From Rhizobacter sp. Root1238 (GTDB lineage: Bacteria > Pseudomonadota > Gammaproteobacteria > Burkholderiales > Burkholderiaceae_C): 64,000 bases of DNA. The position numbers and the translations under genes are program-made. The notes under the pieces were generated by a model. The model was not told the origin of the DNA. It made no database searches and saw nothing but the letters and a program-made list of their open reading frames with translations. The stretch lies in contig NZ_LMDM01000015.1 in NCBI RefSeq assembly GCF_001425825.1, forward strand, positions 119,117 to 183,116, written 5' to 3'. Every line of letters starts with the position of its first letter. The first letter of the stretch is position 1. This document shows, in pieces, positions 1 to 10,882 of the stretch.

Positions 1-2230
1 CGGCCGGGTGCAGGTGCAGGTTGCTCGGCCCGTTGCCCTCCGGCGTCGCAGTGGCAGCCGGCTTCGCACCCGACAGCGCGGCCAGCACCTGCGCCTTCGG
101 ACCGTCGAGCACGATCTTGCCGCCGTCGACCACGATCACCCGCTGCGCGAGCTCCAGCACCGCCGGGCGGTGCGTCACCATGATCAGCGTGCGCTTGCCC
201 GCCGCTTCATTCAGCTGGCGCAGGAACATCACCTCCGACTGCGCATCCATCGAACTGGTCGGCTCGTCCATCAGCAGGATCTGCGGCTGCGTCGCCAGGC
301 AGCGCGCCAGCGCGACCAGCTGCCGCTGCCCGCCCGACAGCAGCCCGCCCATCTCGCCGACCGACAGCTCCCAGCCCTGCGGGTGCGATGCGACCACGCG
401 GTCGAGCCCGGTCACGCGGGCCACCTCGGCCAGCCGCGCCGGGTCGACCGTCGCGCGGCCGAGCATCACGTTCTCGCGCAGCGTGCCGTTGAACAGCCGC
501 GGCTCCTGCGACACGAAGCCGACCTTCGCGCGGAAGTCGGCCGGATCGATCTGCCGCAGGTCGATGCCGTCGACCTCGACCATGCCTTCCGTCGGCTGGT
601 ACAGCCCGGCCAGCAGGCGCAGGATCGTCGACTTGCCGCTGCCGATGCGCCCGAGGATCACGACCCGCTCGCCCGGCTCGAATTTCAGGTTGATGCCCTT
701 CAGCACCTTCGGCGCCACGCCGTCGCCGCCGGTCGCCGGGTATGCGAAGTTCAGCTCGTGCAGGCCGAGCTTGCCGGTGATGCGGTGGTTGGCGATGTAG
801 CTCTTGCCGTTCTCGCGCTCCACCGGCAGCGCCATCATCTGGTCGAGCGCGGCCATCGCCGCACGCGCGCCCTGGTAGCGCGTCGCGAGGCTGACCACGC
901 TGCCGAGCGGCGCGATCGCGCGGCCGGCGAACATCACCGCGCCGATCAGCGCGCCGCCGGTCACCGCACCCTCCTTGATCAGGTACACGCCCCACACCAG
1001 CATCACCAGCGTGATGGCCTGCTGCGCGGCGGCCGAGATGTTGTTGGTCAGGCCCGACAGCGCCCGCGCGCGCAGCGACGATTCGGCCGCGGCCGCGGTG
1101 GCGTCTTCATAGCGGCGCAGGAACTGGCCTTGCGCGCCGGCCGCCTTCAGGTCTTCCAGGCCTTCGACCGCCTCGACGAGCACGCCCTGCAGGTCGGCAT
1201 GGAAATGCATGTTGGCCGCCATCGAGCGGCGCAGCGCGCCCTGGATCGCCCAGGCCATGCCGAGAATCAGCGGGATCGCCAGCACGATCACCCAGCCGAG
1301 CGGCCCGCCGACGATGAACACCATCGCGACGAACAGCGCGATGAACGGCAGGTCGCTGACGGCCGACAGCGTCGCGCCGGCGAAGAAATCGCGCACCAGC
1401 TCGATCTGCGCCAGGTGGTGGGCGTACGAGCCGGCCGAGGCCGGACGGTGTTCCATGCGCACGCCCAGCGTCTGGCGGAACAGCAGCGAGCCGATGATCA
1501 GGTCGGCCTTCTTGCCGGCCGCATCGATCAGGTGGGTGCGCAGCTGGCGCGCGACCAGGTCGAACACCAGCGCGAGCGCCGCGCCGGTGGCCAGCGCCCA
1601 CAGCGTGACGAAGGCCTGGTGCGGGATCACCTTGTCGTAGACCACCGAGGTCACGATGCCGGTCACCATCATCAGCACGTTGCTGAGCATCGCGGCCAGC
1701 AGCGCCGAGCGGTAGTACGGGAGGAAGCGGCGCATCGTGCCCCACAGCCAGTGGCTGTTCGGGTCGCGCAGCGCCTCGTTGTGCTCGGCATTCGGCGCCT
1801 GCACCTTGGGCGACGCGACGAACGCGATGCCGGTGTATTCGCCCGCCAGCTCGGCCTCGCTCGCCTTGCAGGTGTGCGATTCCGGCCCCGGCATCACCAC
1901 CTCGTAGGCGTCGGCCGACAAGCGCTTGACGACGATGCAGGCGTCGCCGTTGCGCAGCAGCAGCACGGCCGGCAGCAGCAGCGAATGGATGTCGGCGATC
2001 TTGCGCTGCACCAGCCCGGCGTTGAAGCCGGCCTCGCGCATTGCACGCACCGCCTGGTCGGGCCCGAGCGCGCCGGCCAGCGGCATGCCGGCCAGCAGCG
2101 ACGCGGCCGAGCGCTCGCGGCCGTGGTGGCGGGTCAGCCAGACGATGGACTGCAGCAAGGCATCGTCCGGCGGCGCGGCGGCAGCAGCAGCGGCGGCTCC
2201 GGGTTCGATGAAGGGCTCGTGTCGGTCCAT
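1..2230 (-). CDS. Type I secretion system permease/ATPase (LapB/LssB-like), C-terminus cut by window edge
   Basis: Inner-membrane ABC exporter that would energise one-step secretion of a large RTX or adhesin-type substrate. About 743 codons are present and the frame runs off the left edge, so only the last few residues are missing. Residues 1-140 form a peptidase-C39-like domain without the catalytic Cys near its start, i.e. the non-cleaving CLD type. Residues ~165-460 are the transmembrane region. The nucleotide-binding domain shows Walker A GRIGSGKST (~526), signature LSGGQRQ (~630), Walker B ILLMDEP (~650) and an H-loop THR (~684). The ATG at 2230 lies 31 bases after the stop of the upstream GT41-like gene, so the two are probably cotranscribed. 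The membrane-fusion partner and the substrate must lie outside the window. Confidence 0.93.
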   Translation of the reverse strand, partial: MDRHEPFIEPGAAAAAAAAPPDDALLQSIVWLTRHHGRERSAASLLAGMPLAGALGPDQAVRAMREAGFNAGLVQRKIADIHSLLLPAVLLLRNGDACIVVKRLSADAYEVVMPGPESHTCKASEAELAGEYTGIAFVASPKVQAPNAEHNEALRDPNSHWLWGTMRRFLPYYRSALLAAMLSNVLMMVTGIVTSVVYDKVIPHQAFVTLWALATGAALALVFDLVARQLRTHLIDAAGKKADLIIGSLLFRQTLGVRMEHRPASAGSYAHHLAQIELVRDFFAGATLSAVSDLPFIALFVAMVFIVGGPLGWVIVLAIPLILGMAWAIQGALRRSMAANMHFHADLQGVLVEAVEGLEDLKAAGAQGQFLRRYEDATAAAAESSLRARALSGLTNNISAAAQQAITLVMLVWGVYLIKEGAVTGGALIGAVMFAGRAIAPLGSVVSLATRYQGARAAMAALDQMMALPVERENGKSYIANHRITGKLGLHELNFAYPATGGDGVAPKVLKGINLKFEPGERVVILGRIGSGKSTILRLLAGLYQPTEGMVEVDGIDLRQIDPADFRAKVGFVSQEPRLFNGTLRENVMLGRATVDPARLAEVARVTGLDRVVASHPQGWELSVGEMGGLLSGGQRQLVALARCLATQPQILLMDEPTSSMDAQSEVMFLRQLNEAAGKRTLIMVTHRPAVLELAQRVIVVDGGKIVLDGPKAQVLAALSGAKPAATATPEGNGPSNLHLHPA

Positions 2231-2261
2231 GGGTCAGGTGGGGCGCGCGGGTCCGGCTCGT

Positions 2262-4109
2262 TCAGCCGCGGTGCTGCAGCGCGAGCCGCTCGAACTCGGC
2301 CTCGATGTCGCGCACCAGGCCCGGCACGTCGAACAGCTTCGATTGCCGGCCGTGCTCGGCCAGGTAGCGCTTGTACGACGCGATGCGCGCCGGGTTGTGG
2401 CCCAGCTGCACGCCCAGCCGCTCGTAGTCGTCGATCGAGTTCGTGATCAGGTCGGGCAGGCCGACCGCCGTCAGCAGGCTGCCGGCCATGCGCGCGATGT
2501 AGGTGCGGCCGGCGCAGGTGAGGATCGGCAGGCCCATCCACAGCGCATCGCTCGCGGTCGTGCCGGCGTTGTACGGGAAGGTGTCGAGGAACAGGTCGGC
2601 CAGCGGGAAGCGCGCCAGGTAGTCGGCCGGCATCACCCGCGGCGCGAAGACCAGCCGCTCGCGCGCAATGCCGAACGCATCGGCCTGGCGCAGCATGTTC
2701 TCCTGCGCCCATTCGTTGTCGGCCAGCAGCCACAGCACGCTGCGCGGCACCTGCTGCAGCATGCGCATCCAGCTCGCGAACACCGGCTCGGTGAACTTGT
2801 GGTTGTTGTTGAACGAGCAGAACACGAAGGCGTCTTCGGGCAGCCCGTACTGGGCGCGCGTCGGCACCGCGCCGCTTTCGCGCTGGCGGTCGCTGACCTG
2901 GTAGCAGTGCGGCACGTACAGCGGCTTCTCGGTCATGTACGGCAGCAGCTCGGGCGGCATCACGAAGCGGTCGGCCAGGATCCAGTCGACGCCCGGCAGC
3001 CCCGAGGTGGCCGGCAGGCCGAGGTAGCTGACCTGCACCGGCGCCGGGCGGTGGCCGAGGATGGCCGGCCGCGCGCCGTTGGTGATGCCCTGCAGGTCGA
3101 CCAGCACGTCGATGCCGTGCTGCGCGATCAGTTGCGCCGCGGTCGCGTCGTCGACGCCGGCCAGCGGCACGAAGACGTCCATCGACTTGCGCAGCCGCGC
3201 GCGCAGAGGCGTGCCGTCCTCGCGCGACCAGCAGAAACCGTGCACCTCGAAGCGGCTGCGGTCGTGCAGCTCCAGCAGTTCGGCGGTCAGCAGGCCGACC
3301 GCGTGCATGCACAGGTCGCCCGACAGGTAGCCGACCTTGATGCGGCCGGTGCGCGGCGGGCGGCCGGCGTGGGCCGGCACGGCCGGCGGCTTCGGCACGC
3401 GGGTGTGCACGAAGCGCTGCGCGGCCATCAGCTGCACGGCCGGGTCATCGCTCAGCCCCAGCGTCGCCAGCGGCGAAGTGCCGACCATCAGCTGGTTCGG
3501 CGTGACCTCGCCGACCGCCTGGTAGACCGGCCATTCGCATTGCTTCTGGCGGATGTGCACATAGTGCTGCAGCACGTCGGACTGGTCGGCCTTCAGTTCG
3601 AGGCTGAGCACCAGCGCGGCTTCGGATTCGGCAAAGCGGCGCTGCATTTCGAGCAATCGCGCCAGGTTGTTCAGCGCATGCAGCCGGATCTCTTTCAGGC
3701 CCTGCGGGTTCGATGCGGTGATGTCGACGACGGTGCGCCATTCGGCCAGCGCCTCTTCCGGGCGGCCCAGGTGCTCCAGCTGGTGGCCCAGGTTCAGGCG
3801 CGCCTGCGGGAAATCGGCATGGAAGACCAGCGCCCGGCGGTAGGCCTGCTCGGCCTCGGCATGGCGGTTCATCAGCCCGAGCACGGTGCCCCAGTTGAAG
3901 CACGCGACGTGGCGCCACGGCGATTCGGTGTGGGAGATCCAGTTTTCGTACAGCTGGGCCGACGCCTCGGCCAGCCCGCGCTGCGCGAGGCTCTGGGCGC
4001 GGTCGAGCAGCTCGTTGAGCTGCATCCCGCCGGAACGGGCATGCGCGATTTCGCGCTCCACCTCGGCGGGGGTCGCGGCGGCGGTGGGCGAAGCGGGGCG
4101 GGTGTCCAT
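2262..4109 (-). CDS. TPR-containing O-GlcNAc transferase-like (SPINDLY/GT41) protein glycosyltransferase
   Basis: Predicted 615-residue cytosolic enzyme that would move a sugar from a UDP-sugar to Ser/Thr or Asn of proteins. The N-terminal ~180 residues are helical TPR-like repeats (for example MNRHAEAEQAYRRAL). The C-terminal two thirds carries the GT41 fold: GYLSGDLCMHAVG, where the His aligns with the OGT active-site His; FCSFNNNHKF, where the Lys aligns with the nucleotide-binding Lys; and DTFPYNAGTTASDALWMGLP. The chosen start is the ATG at 4109; the frame is open to 4253, but that part looks non-coding. The gene lies just upstream of a type I secretion ATPase gene, so the secreted protein may be its target. 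That coupling is inference. Acceptor and donor cannot be read from sequence. Confidence 0.88.
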   Translation of the reverse strand: MDTRPASPTAAATPAEVEREIAHARSGGMQLNELLDRAQSLAQRGLAEASAQLYENWISHTESPWRHVACFNWGTVLGLMNRHAEAEQAYRRALVFHADFPQARLNLGHQLEHLGRPEEALAEWRTVVDITASNPQGLKEIRLHALNNLARLLEMQRRFAESEAALVLSLELKADQSDVLQHYVHIRQKQCEWPVYQAVGEVTPNQLMVGTSPLATLGLSDDPAVQLMAAQRFVHTRVPKPPAVPAHAGRPPRTGRIKVGYLSGDLCMHAVGLLTAELLELHDRSRFEVHGFCWSREDGTPLRARLRKSMDVFVPLAGVDDATAAQLIAQHGIDVLVDLQGITNGARPAILGHRPAPVQVSYLGLPATSGLPGVDWILADRFVMPPELLPYMTEKPLYVPHCYQVSDRQRESGAVPTRAQYGLPEDAFVFCSFNNNHKFTEPVFASWMRMLQQVPRSVLWLLADNEWAQENMLRQADAFGIARERLVFAPRVMPADYLARFPLADLFLDTFPYNAGTTASDALWMGLPILTCAGRTYIARMAGSLLTAVGLPDLITNSIDDYERLGVQLGHNPARIASYKRYLAEHGRQSKLFDVPGLVRDIEAEFERLALQHRG

Positions 4110-4275
4110 GCGTGGGGCGTCCGTGGGGCCGGAGGATATCGGTTCGCCCCATTGTGGGCAGGACCGCCTCCCGCCGGTCAGGGCAATAAGCGCAGGAATA
4201 CCGCTCACTTCACACAGTGCCTCTGCCCGCCGGCCGGGCGCCGGTTTTCCCACCGGGGCCAGCGCATGGGGTTTT

Positions 4276-4291
4276 CGTGAGCCGTGTCACG
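4276..4291. promoter_or_regulatory. CRP/FNR-type operator candidate upstream of acnA
   Basis: The sequence is CGTGA, six bases, TCACG: a perfect 5-bp inverted repeat containing the GTGA-N6-TCAC core recognised by CRP-family regulators. A possible -10 box CACAAT follows at 4312-4317, which would centre the site near -40. The same arms occur upstream of glnS at 41645-41660. Regulator identity is unknown. Confidence 0.45.
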
Positions 4292-4361
4292 GATCTTGCA
4301 GCGCCCGGGGGCACAATCGTTCGACACGCCCTTTGCGATGACCCCCCACGGAGAGCTGCCC

Positions 4362-7118
<2,757 letters not shown>

Positions 7119-7119
7119 T

Positions 7120-7231
7120 GCCCCCTCCGCTCGCCCTGAGCCTGTCGAAGGGTCGGGCTGAGCCTGTCGAAGCCCTCGTCCCGTTCAAGCAGGCCCTTCG
7201 ACAGGCTCAGGGCGAACGGGGGCGGAGGGCC
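7120..7231. repeat. REP-like palindromic element (CCTGAGCCTGTCGAAGGG family)
   Basis: Inverted copies of the TTCGACAGGCTCAGGGCGAACGG-type repeat face each other: a left arm at about 7120-7152, a second same-orientation partial copy at 7154-7175, and the inverted arm at about 7194-7230. The arms pair over more than 20 bases and would form a strong hairpin between the convergent acnA and ArsC-family genes, a likely transcript end. A related element lies at 43588-43677. Confidence 0.8.
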
Positions 7232-7584
7232 TGAGCGAATTGGTCTTCCGAGAACCCGACGGTCACGCGACCGTCGGGCCATCGCACCACCGGCCGCTTG
7301 ATCGTGCTGGGCTGCGCCTGCATCACCGCACGCGCCGAGGCCGCCTCGGTCACGCCCGCCTTGGTCGCGTCATCGAGCCCACGCCACGTGTTGCCCTTTC
7401 GATTGAGCAGCGTCTCCCAGTCGACCTGCTGCAGCCAGCCGTCGATCAGCGCATCGGGCACGCCCTCTTTCTTGAAGTCGTGGAACTGCACCTCGGCGCC
7501 CTGCCCGGCCAGCCACTGGCGGGCTTTCTTGACGGTGTCGCAGTTCGGGATGCCATACAGGGAAATCGAAGCAGGAGCGCTCAT
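7207..7584 (-). CDS. ArsC/Spx-family reductase (YffB-like)
   Basis: 125-residue thioredoxin-fold protein of the arsenate reductase-like family. The N-terminus reads YGIPNCDTVKKARQWL, with a single Cys in the NCDT motif instead of a CxxC pair, as in YffB/Spx-type proteins. The C-terminal region KRPVVRWPDG contains the conserved RP-containing loop. Members are presumed glutathione-dependent reductases, but their substrate is usually unknown. The start overlaps the stop of the upstream lipoprotein gene (ATGA), indicating cotranscription. The last residues and stop codon are encoded by the palindromic repeat that follows acnA, so the C-terminus has probably been rewritten by the repeat. Confidence 0.88.
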   Translation of the reverse strand: MSAPASISLYGIPNCDTVKKARQWLAGQGAEVQFHDFKKEGVPDALIDGWLQQVDWETLLNRKGNTWRGLDDATKAGVTEAASARAVMQAQPSTIKRPVVRWPDGRVTVGFSEDQFAQALRPRSP

Positions 7585-8072
7585 GGTCGGTCGTTGTCGT
7601 GGTCGTTGTAGTCGCAGATCGGGTCGATGCCATACCCGGTCTCGACCACCTTGCCATCATCGCCGACGCTGACCTGGAACCACTGGCAGAACGGCGTCTC
7701 GTAGCGGTACGACCACACCGTCAGGTGCTGCCGGCCGATGCGCTGCTGCTGCGCCGGACGGCCGAAGTCGAACAGGATCTGCTCGCCCGGCGTGCCGATC
7801 GTCACCGCATTGAAGCGCGCTTCGGTCAGCACCTGCTGCCAGCCGCTCAGCCGACCCTGTGCATCGACATCGAGCATGTAGGTGTGCTTGCCGAACGGGC
7901 CGCGCGCGTATTCGAGCCGCTTGCCACCATCCGGAAGCGGACGCTCCCCGGTGGGGGGCCCCATGCGCTCGGTAACCGCGCCGAGCGTGGCTCCGGGCAT
8001 CAGCCCGCCGGGGTCATAGCCCGCGCAGCCGGCGAGCAGCGCCGCCAGCAGCCCTGCCGCAGCGCGCTTCAT
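7581..8072 (-). CDS. Putative lipoprotein of unknown function
   Basis: 163-residue protein with a lipoprotein signal peptide ending in the lipobox LLAGC, so it is likely acylated and envelope-anchored. After the signal it has a small alpha/beta-looking domain (LEYARGPFGKHTYMLDVDAQGRL, with the segments GTPGEQILFDFGRP and QHLTVWSYRYETPFCQWF). The arrangement resembles BamE/SmpA-type small lipoproteins, but no signature is strong enough to name it. The ATG at 8072 was chosen because MKRAAAG gives a standard signal; an in-frame ATG at 8081 is possible. It sits 4-14 bases after the next lipoprotein gene and overlaps the ArsC-family gene. Confidence 0.75.
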   Translation of the reverse strand: MKRAAAGLLAALLAGCAGYDPGGLMPGATLGAVTERMGPPTGERPLPDGGKRLEYARGPFGKHTYMLDVDAQGRLSGWQQVLTEARFNAVTIGTPGEQILFDFGRPAQQQRIGRQHLTVWSYRYETPFCQWFQVSVGDDGKVVETGYGIDPICDYNDHDNDRP

Positions 8073-8085
8073 GCCGGGCATCCGC

Positions 8086-8727
8086 TCAGAACCAGCCGGC
8101 CTTCTGCGCGCCGGAGAGCAACGCGGTCGCCAGTTCGGCCATCTGCTTGTTGACCTCCTTCGACGGCGCGGTGGTCGCGCGGCCGGTCCACATCAGCTTG
8201 CCGCTGCGGACGTCGGTGATGCTGGTCTCGGCCGCATAGCCGACCGTCGCATTGCCGCCGCCGCCGACCGGTGTCGACATGCCGACGCCGAGCCCGACGC
8301 CGGAGCCGAAGGTGCCGAGTCCGAATCCGAGGCTCACGCCGCTGTCGGGGCGCGACAACGAGGGCATCGCGCGCGTGCGAAGCACCGCGGTGGCGCCGCG
8401 GTCGCGCGCGATGCCGACGTAGTCGGCGGTGGGTCGGGAGGCGCTGGCCGCGGTGCCGGCGATGTTGCGATCGGCGTCGTCGAAGGCCACCGCGGTGGCG
8501 CCGCGCGCGGTGACTTCGGCGCGCATCTGGTCCTGGCAGATCTGGCGCAGCGGCGCCTCATCGGCCTCGCACACCACCAGCACCTTGGCGCCTTGCAACG
8601 AGGTCGGCGCGGCGGCCGGATCGCTCCATTGCGAATCGAGGCGGGTGGTCGATGCGCATCCTGCTGCGGCCACCAGCGCCAGCGAGGCGCAGAGCCCGGC
8701 CGCTTGCTTGATCGTTCCCATCGCCAT
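8086..8727 (-). CDS. Putative lipoprotein of unknown function, glycine-rich middle
   Basis: 213-residue exported protein. The signal peptide ends LVAAAGC, a lipobox. The mature part begins with a domain reading TRLDSQWSDP and then GAKVLVVCEADEAPLRQICQDQM, followed by a Gly/Ser-rich stretch (about residues 130-165) and a C-terminal segment ITDVRSGKLMWTGRATT typical of small envelope lipoproteins. The start at 8727 has AGGAG seven bases upstream. The leader contains a perfect 13-bp inverted repeat at 8770-8796. It probably forms an operon with the next two minus-strand genes. No function can be assigned. Confidence 0.75.
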   Translation of the reverse strand: MAMGTIKQAAGLCASLALVAAAGCASTTRLDSQWSDPAAAPTSLQGAKVLVVCEADEAPLRQICQDQMRAEVTARGATAVAFDDADRNIAGTAASASRPTADYVGIARDRGATAVLRTRAMPSLSRPDSGVSLGFGLGTFGSGVGLGVGMSTPVGGGGNATVGYAAETSITDVRSGKLMWTGRATTAPSKEVNKQMAELATALLSGAQKAGWF

Positions 8728-8769
8728 CGCATCGCTCCTGAAAATGAACCCACAACCCACAAGAGAAGA

Positions 8770-8796
8770 GGCGGTCAGTGCATTGCACTGACCGCC
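8770..8796. repeat. Perfect 13-bp inverted repeat in lipoprotein leader
   Basis: GGCGGTCAGTGCA and its exact reverse complement are separated by one base. It lies 43 bases before the lipoprotein start at 8727. It could be a dimeric operator, a leader hairpin, or the transcript end of the gene at 8942-9343. Confidence 0.7.
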
Positions 8797-8876
8797 AAGG
8801 GACCGCCGAATTCGGAGGAGCATTACCAGCGGCCCAACCCCGAAGTCATGCTAAGGCGGGGGTCTGGGCCACGGTG

Positions 8877-8901
8877 TAGGACGAAGTCCCGATCTGTCCT
8901 A
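8877..8901. repeat. TAGGAC / GTCCTA inverted motif
   Basis: TAGGAC and GTCCTA flank 13 bases between the lipoprotein gene and the membrane-protein gene. The same two hexamers recur at 13704-13765 with a longer spacer. The role is unknown. Confidence 0.35.
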
Positions 8902-8941
8902 GGCGCCGCGGCCGGTTGCTCCGCGAGCCGCAGAGTATGGA

Positions 8942-9343
8942 TCAGAGCCCGAAGCCAGGGCGGTGCGGGGTCGCGGGGACCGGCGTGCGCACCGGAACGT
9001 CGGCCTCGATGCCGACGTCGGCCAGGTTCTCGCGCGACGCCATCGGTGTCTCGACCGGCTCGCCGCGCAGGAACCATTCGGGCGCCCGCGCCAGCAACCA
9101 GGCGAGCGCCAGGAAGAGCCCGAAGCCGATCACCGCGAACGCCACCATCATCACCGCGTGCTCCCACGGGTCGGTCAGGAAGCCGAACCCGATGGCCGAC
9201 GATGCGGCGACACCGGCTGCCCGCCAACGCCCGGTGGCGCCGAGCATCCCGCCCAGTGCCATGCCATAGCTGCACAGGAAGATCAGCGCCAGCAGCAGCT
9301 GGGGCAGTCCCATGTGGCGAAGGCTTTGGTGCAGGTCCGACAT
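8942..9343 (-). CDS. Small inner-membrane protein, function unknown
   Basis: 133-residue protein with three predicted membrane helices: LPQLLLALIFLCSYGMALG, WRAAGVAASSAIGFGFL and HAVMMVAFAVIGFGLFLALAWLL. They are followed by a soluble, Pro-rich C-terminal tail of about 40 residues. The ATG at 9343 was chosen because the protein-like sequence begins there; the frame stays open far upstream without coding character. No family signature was recognised. It lies alone between lipoprotein genes and a short wHTH-like gene. Confidence 0.7.
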   Translation of the reverse strand: MSDLHQSLRHMGLPQLLLALIFLCSYGMALGGMLGATGRWRAAGVAASSAIGFGFLTDPWEHAVMMVAFAVIGFGLFLALAWLLARAPEWFLRGEPVETPMASRENLADVGIEADVPVRTPVPATPHRPGFGL

Positions 9344-9399
9344 GGTTTTCAGCGTATTCGCGCCGTGTCGGTTTGCGTGTAGGAAGAAAGCTCGATATT

Positions 9400-9609
9400 T
9401 CAGGGCTGTAACTGACGTAGCTGCCGAGCAACAGGCGCTTTGCGCAACATCGCACGGCCGCGGTCGGTCAGCGTCAGCACGCCGTCGGTCTCGCTGAGCA
9501 GGCCTCGCACGCAGTAGGCCTGCACCAGGTCCTCGCTGATCGCATTGCCGTGCTTCTCGTACAGGAACTGCATCGCCTGGTCGAAGGCAGGAAGGTAGTT
9601 GGTGTCCAT
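9400..9609 (-). CDS. Small conserved-looking protein, winged-helix-like
   Basis: 69-residue soluble protein. It reads as three short helices and a beta hairpin (AMQFLYEKHG, ISEDLVQAYCVRGLL, GVLTLTDRGRAMLRK), a layout typical of a winged-helix domain. The segment LTLTDRGRAML resembles the wing and last helix of MarR/PadR-type proteins. No clear Shine-Dalgarno is seen before the ATG. The function is unknown; a DNA-binding role is only a structural guess. Confidence 0.6.
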   Translation of the reverse strand: MDTNYLPAFDQAMQFLYEKHGNAISEDLVQAYCVRGLLSETDGVLTLTDRGRAMLRKAPVARQLRQLQP

Positions 9610-9720
9610 TCGGGGGGCCCGTCGTTGGCGGATGAACCCACTTTACGGACGCACACTTTGTTGCGACATCGCGCATTCGAGGGGGTTGATTTCCCCTTGC
9701 GCCGGCTTGTTGCCGTCGCG

Positions 9721-10767
9721 CTACGACGACGCGCCGGCGCCGTACCAGCGCTGCAGCGCGAGTTGCCCATGGCGCTCGCGCGATGCGGACGACGGCAGCC
9801 AGCGCTGCCAGCTCGCCGCGGCACGCGCGAGGAAATCGAGCAGTGCCATGTGCTGGCGCAGCACGCGCTGCTGGCGGTGCGCGATCAGCGGGTTGAAGAT
9901 GCCGTGGCGCGAGAACAGCTGGCGCGGGTTCTTCTTGACCCACAGCCACGAGCCCATCTCCAGCGTCAGCGGCAGCAGCAGGCGCTGCGGCAGCGCCGAC
10001 GCGCGCTGGTAGAGGTGATCCCACAGGTCGCCGTGCGCGAGGTACTGGCGGCTCTGCGGCTCGAACACATAGCGGTTGTTCGGATGCGACTGCTGGAAGA
10101 TGCCGTGCAGCGCGTCCATCTCGGGCAGGTGGGCCATCGGCGCGCGGGTGTGCGCGTACGGAAACCACAGCCGGTCGCGCAGCCCGAAACCCGAGTGGCA
10201 GTCGACCGTCAGGCTGAACGGCCGCGCGAGCAGGTCTTCCTCGACCACCCGGCACAGCGCGGCGCTCTCGGGCTGCATCGGCGCGCCGGCCGGGCCGCGG
10301 TACCACGGCAACGACGCGCTGAGGCGCTGGCCGCCGAGCAGGAAGGGCACGCGGTCCCGCGCATCCACCGGCGCATTGCGCATCAGGTCGACGCCTTGCG
10401 GGTTGGCTCGCGTGCCGCGCGCGATGCCGCCCGGGTTGACGACCGGCATGAAGACCATGCGCACGCCGTCGAGCTGGCGGTGCAGCGACTCGTCCCAGCG
10501 CAGCCGCATCACCAGGCTGCGCAGGTGCGCCATCACGACCGCCGAGCCGATGCGCTCCAGCCCGTGCACGCCGCCGAAGAAACCGACCGCGGGGATGTCG
10601 GGCGCCGGGTTGCCGAGCGCCACCGCGATCACCGGCAGGCGCTGCGCCGCTGCGCCACCATCGGCACCGCCACCCGCATCGACCTCGCACAGCACGCGCG
10701 CGCTCAGGTGCGTGCCGCCCTCGTCGATCAGGCGCTGCAGTTCGATCAGTTCGGCCGGGGTTTGCAA
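9721..10767 (-). CDS. M14-family zinc carboxypeptidase
   Basis: 348-residue putative metallocarboxypeptidase. The zinc triad is visible as HGLE (His and Glu, in GGVHGLERIG), then the His of VDCHSGFG, and a downstream Glu in TLEMGSW that fits the catalytic position. VVNPGGIARGTRANPQGVDLMRN is the usual substrate-site loop containing an Asn/Arg-type pair. There is no signal peptide, so it is cytosolic. The start used is TTG at 10767, since an in-frame stop occurs 24 codons upstream and no ATG lies between; CTG at 10794 is an alternative. The gene stands alone. A second, exported M14 protein is encoded at 36209-37930. Confidence 0.85.
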   Translation of the reverse strand: MQTPAELIELQRLIDEGGTHLSARVLCEVDAGGGADGGAAAQRLPVIAVALGNPAPDIPAVGFFGGVHGLERIGSAVVMAHLRSLVMRLRWDESLHRQLDGVRMVFMPVVNPGGIARGTRANPQGVDLMRNAPVDARDRVPFLLGGQRLSASLPWYRGPAGAPMQPESAALCRVVEEDLLARPFSLTVDCHSGFGLRDRLWFPYAHTRAPMAHLPEMDALHGIFQQSHPNNRYVFEPQSRQYLAHGDLWDHLYQRASALPQRLLLPLTLEMGSWLWVKKNPRQLFSRHGIFNPLIAHRQQRVLRQHMALLDFLARAAASWQRWLPSSASRERHGQLALQRWYGAGASS

Positions 10768-10882
10768 GGCTGCGGGGGCGTCGGGGTGCGCGAGCAGGAT
10801 AGCGCGCCTCGCACGCGCGGTCTGCCATCAAACCGTCATGAACGCTTGCTACGGTGCCGCATCGTCAATTCAGGAGACGCCG

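Noticed and set aside
8..2446. Long + strand open frame of 812 codons opposite the type I secretion gene
   Set aside because: Arg/His/Ala-rich composition without domains; the minus strand shows a full ABC transporter with all motifs.
8942..10831. 629-codon minus-strand frame upstream of the small membrane protein
   Set aside because: Upstream part overlaps the M14 carboxypeptidase gene in another frame and has no coding features.
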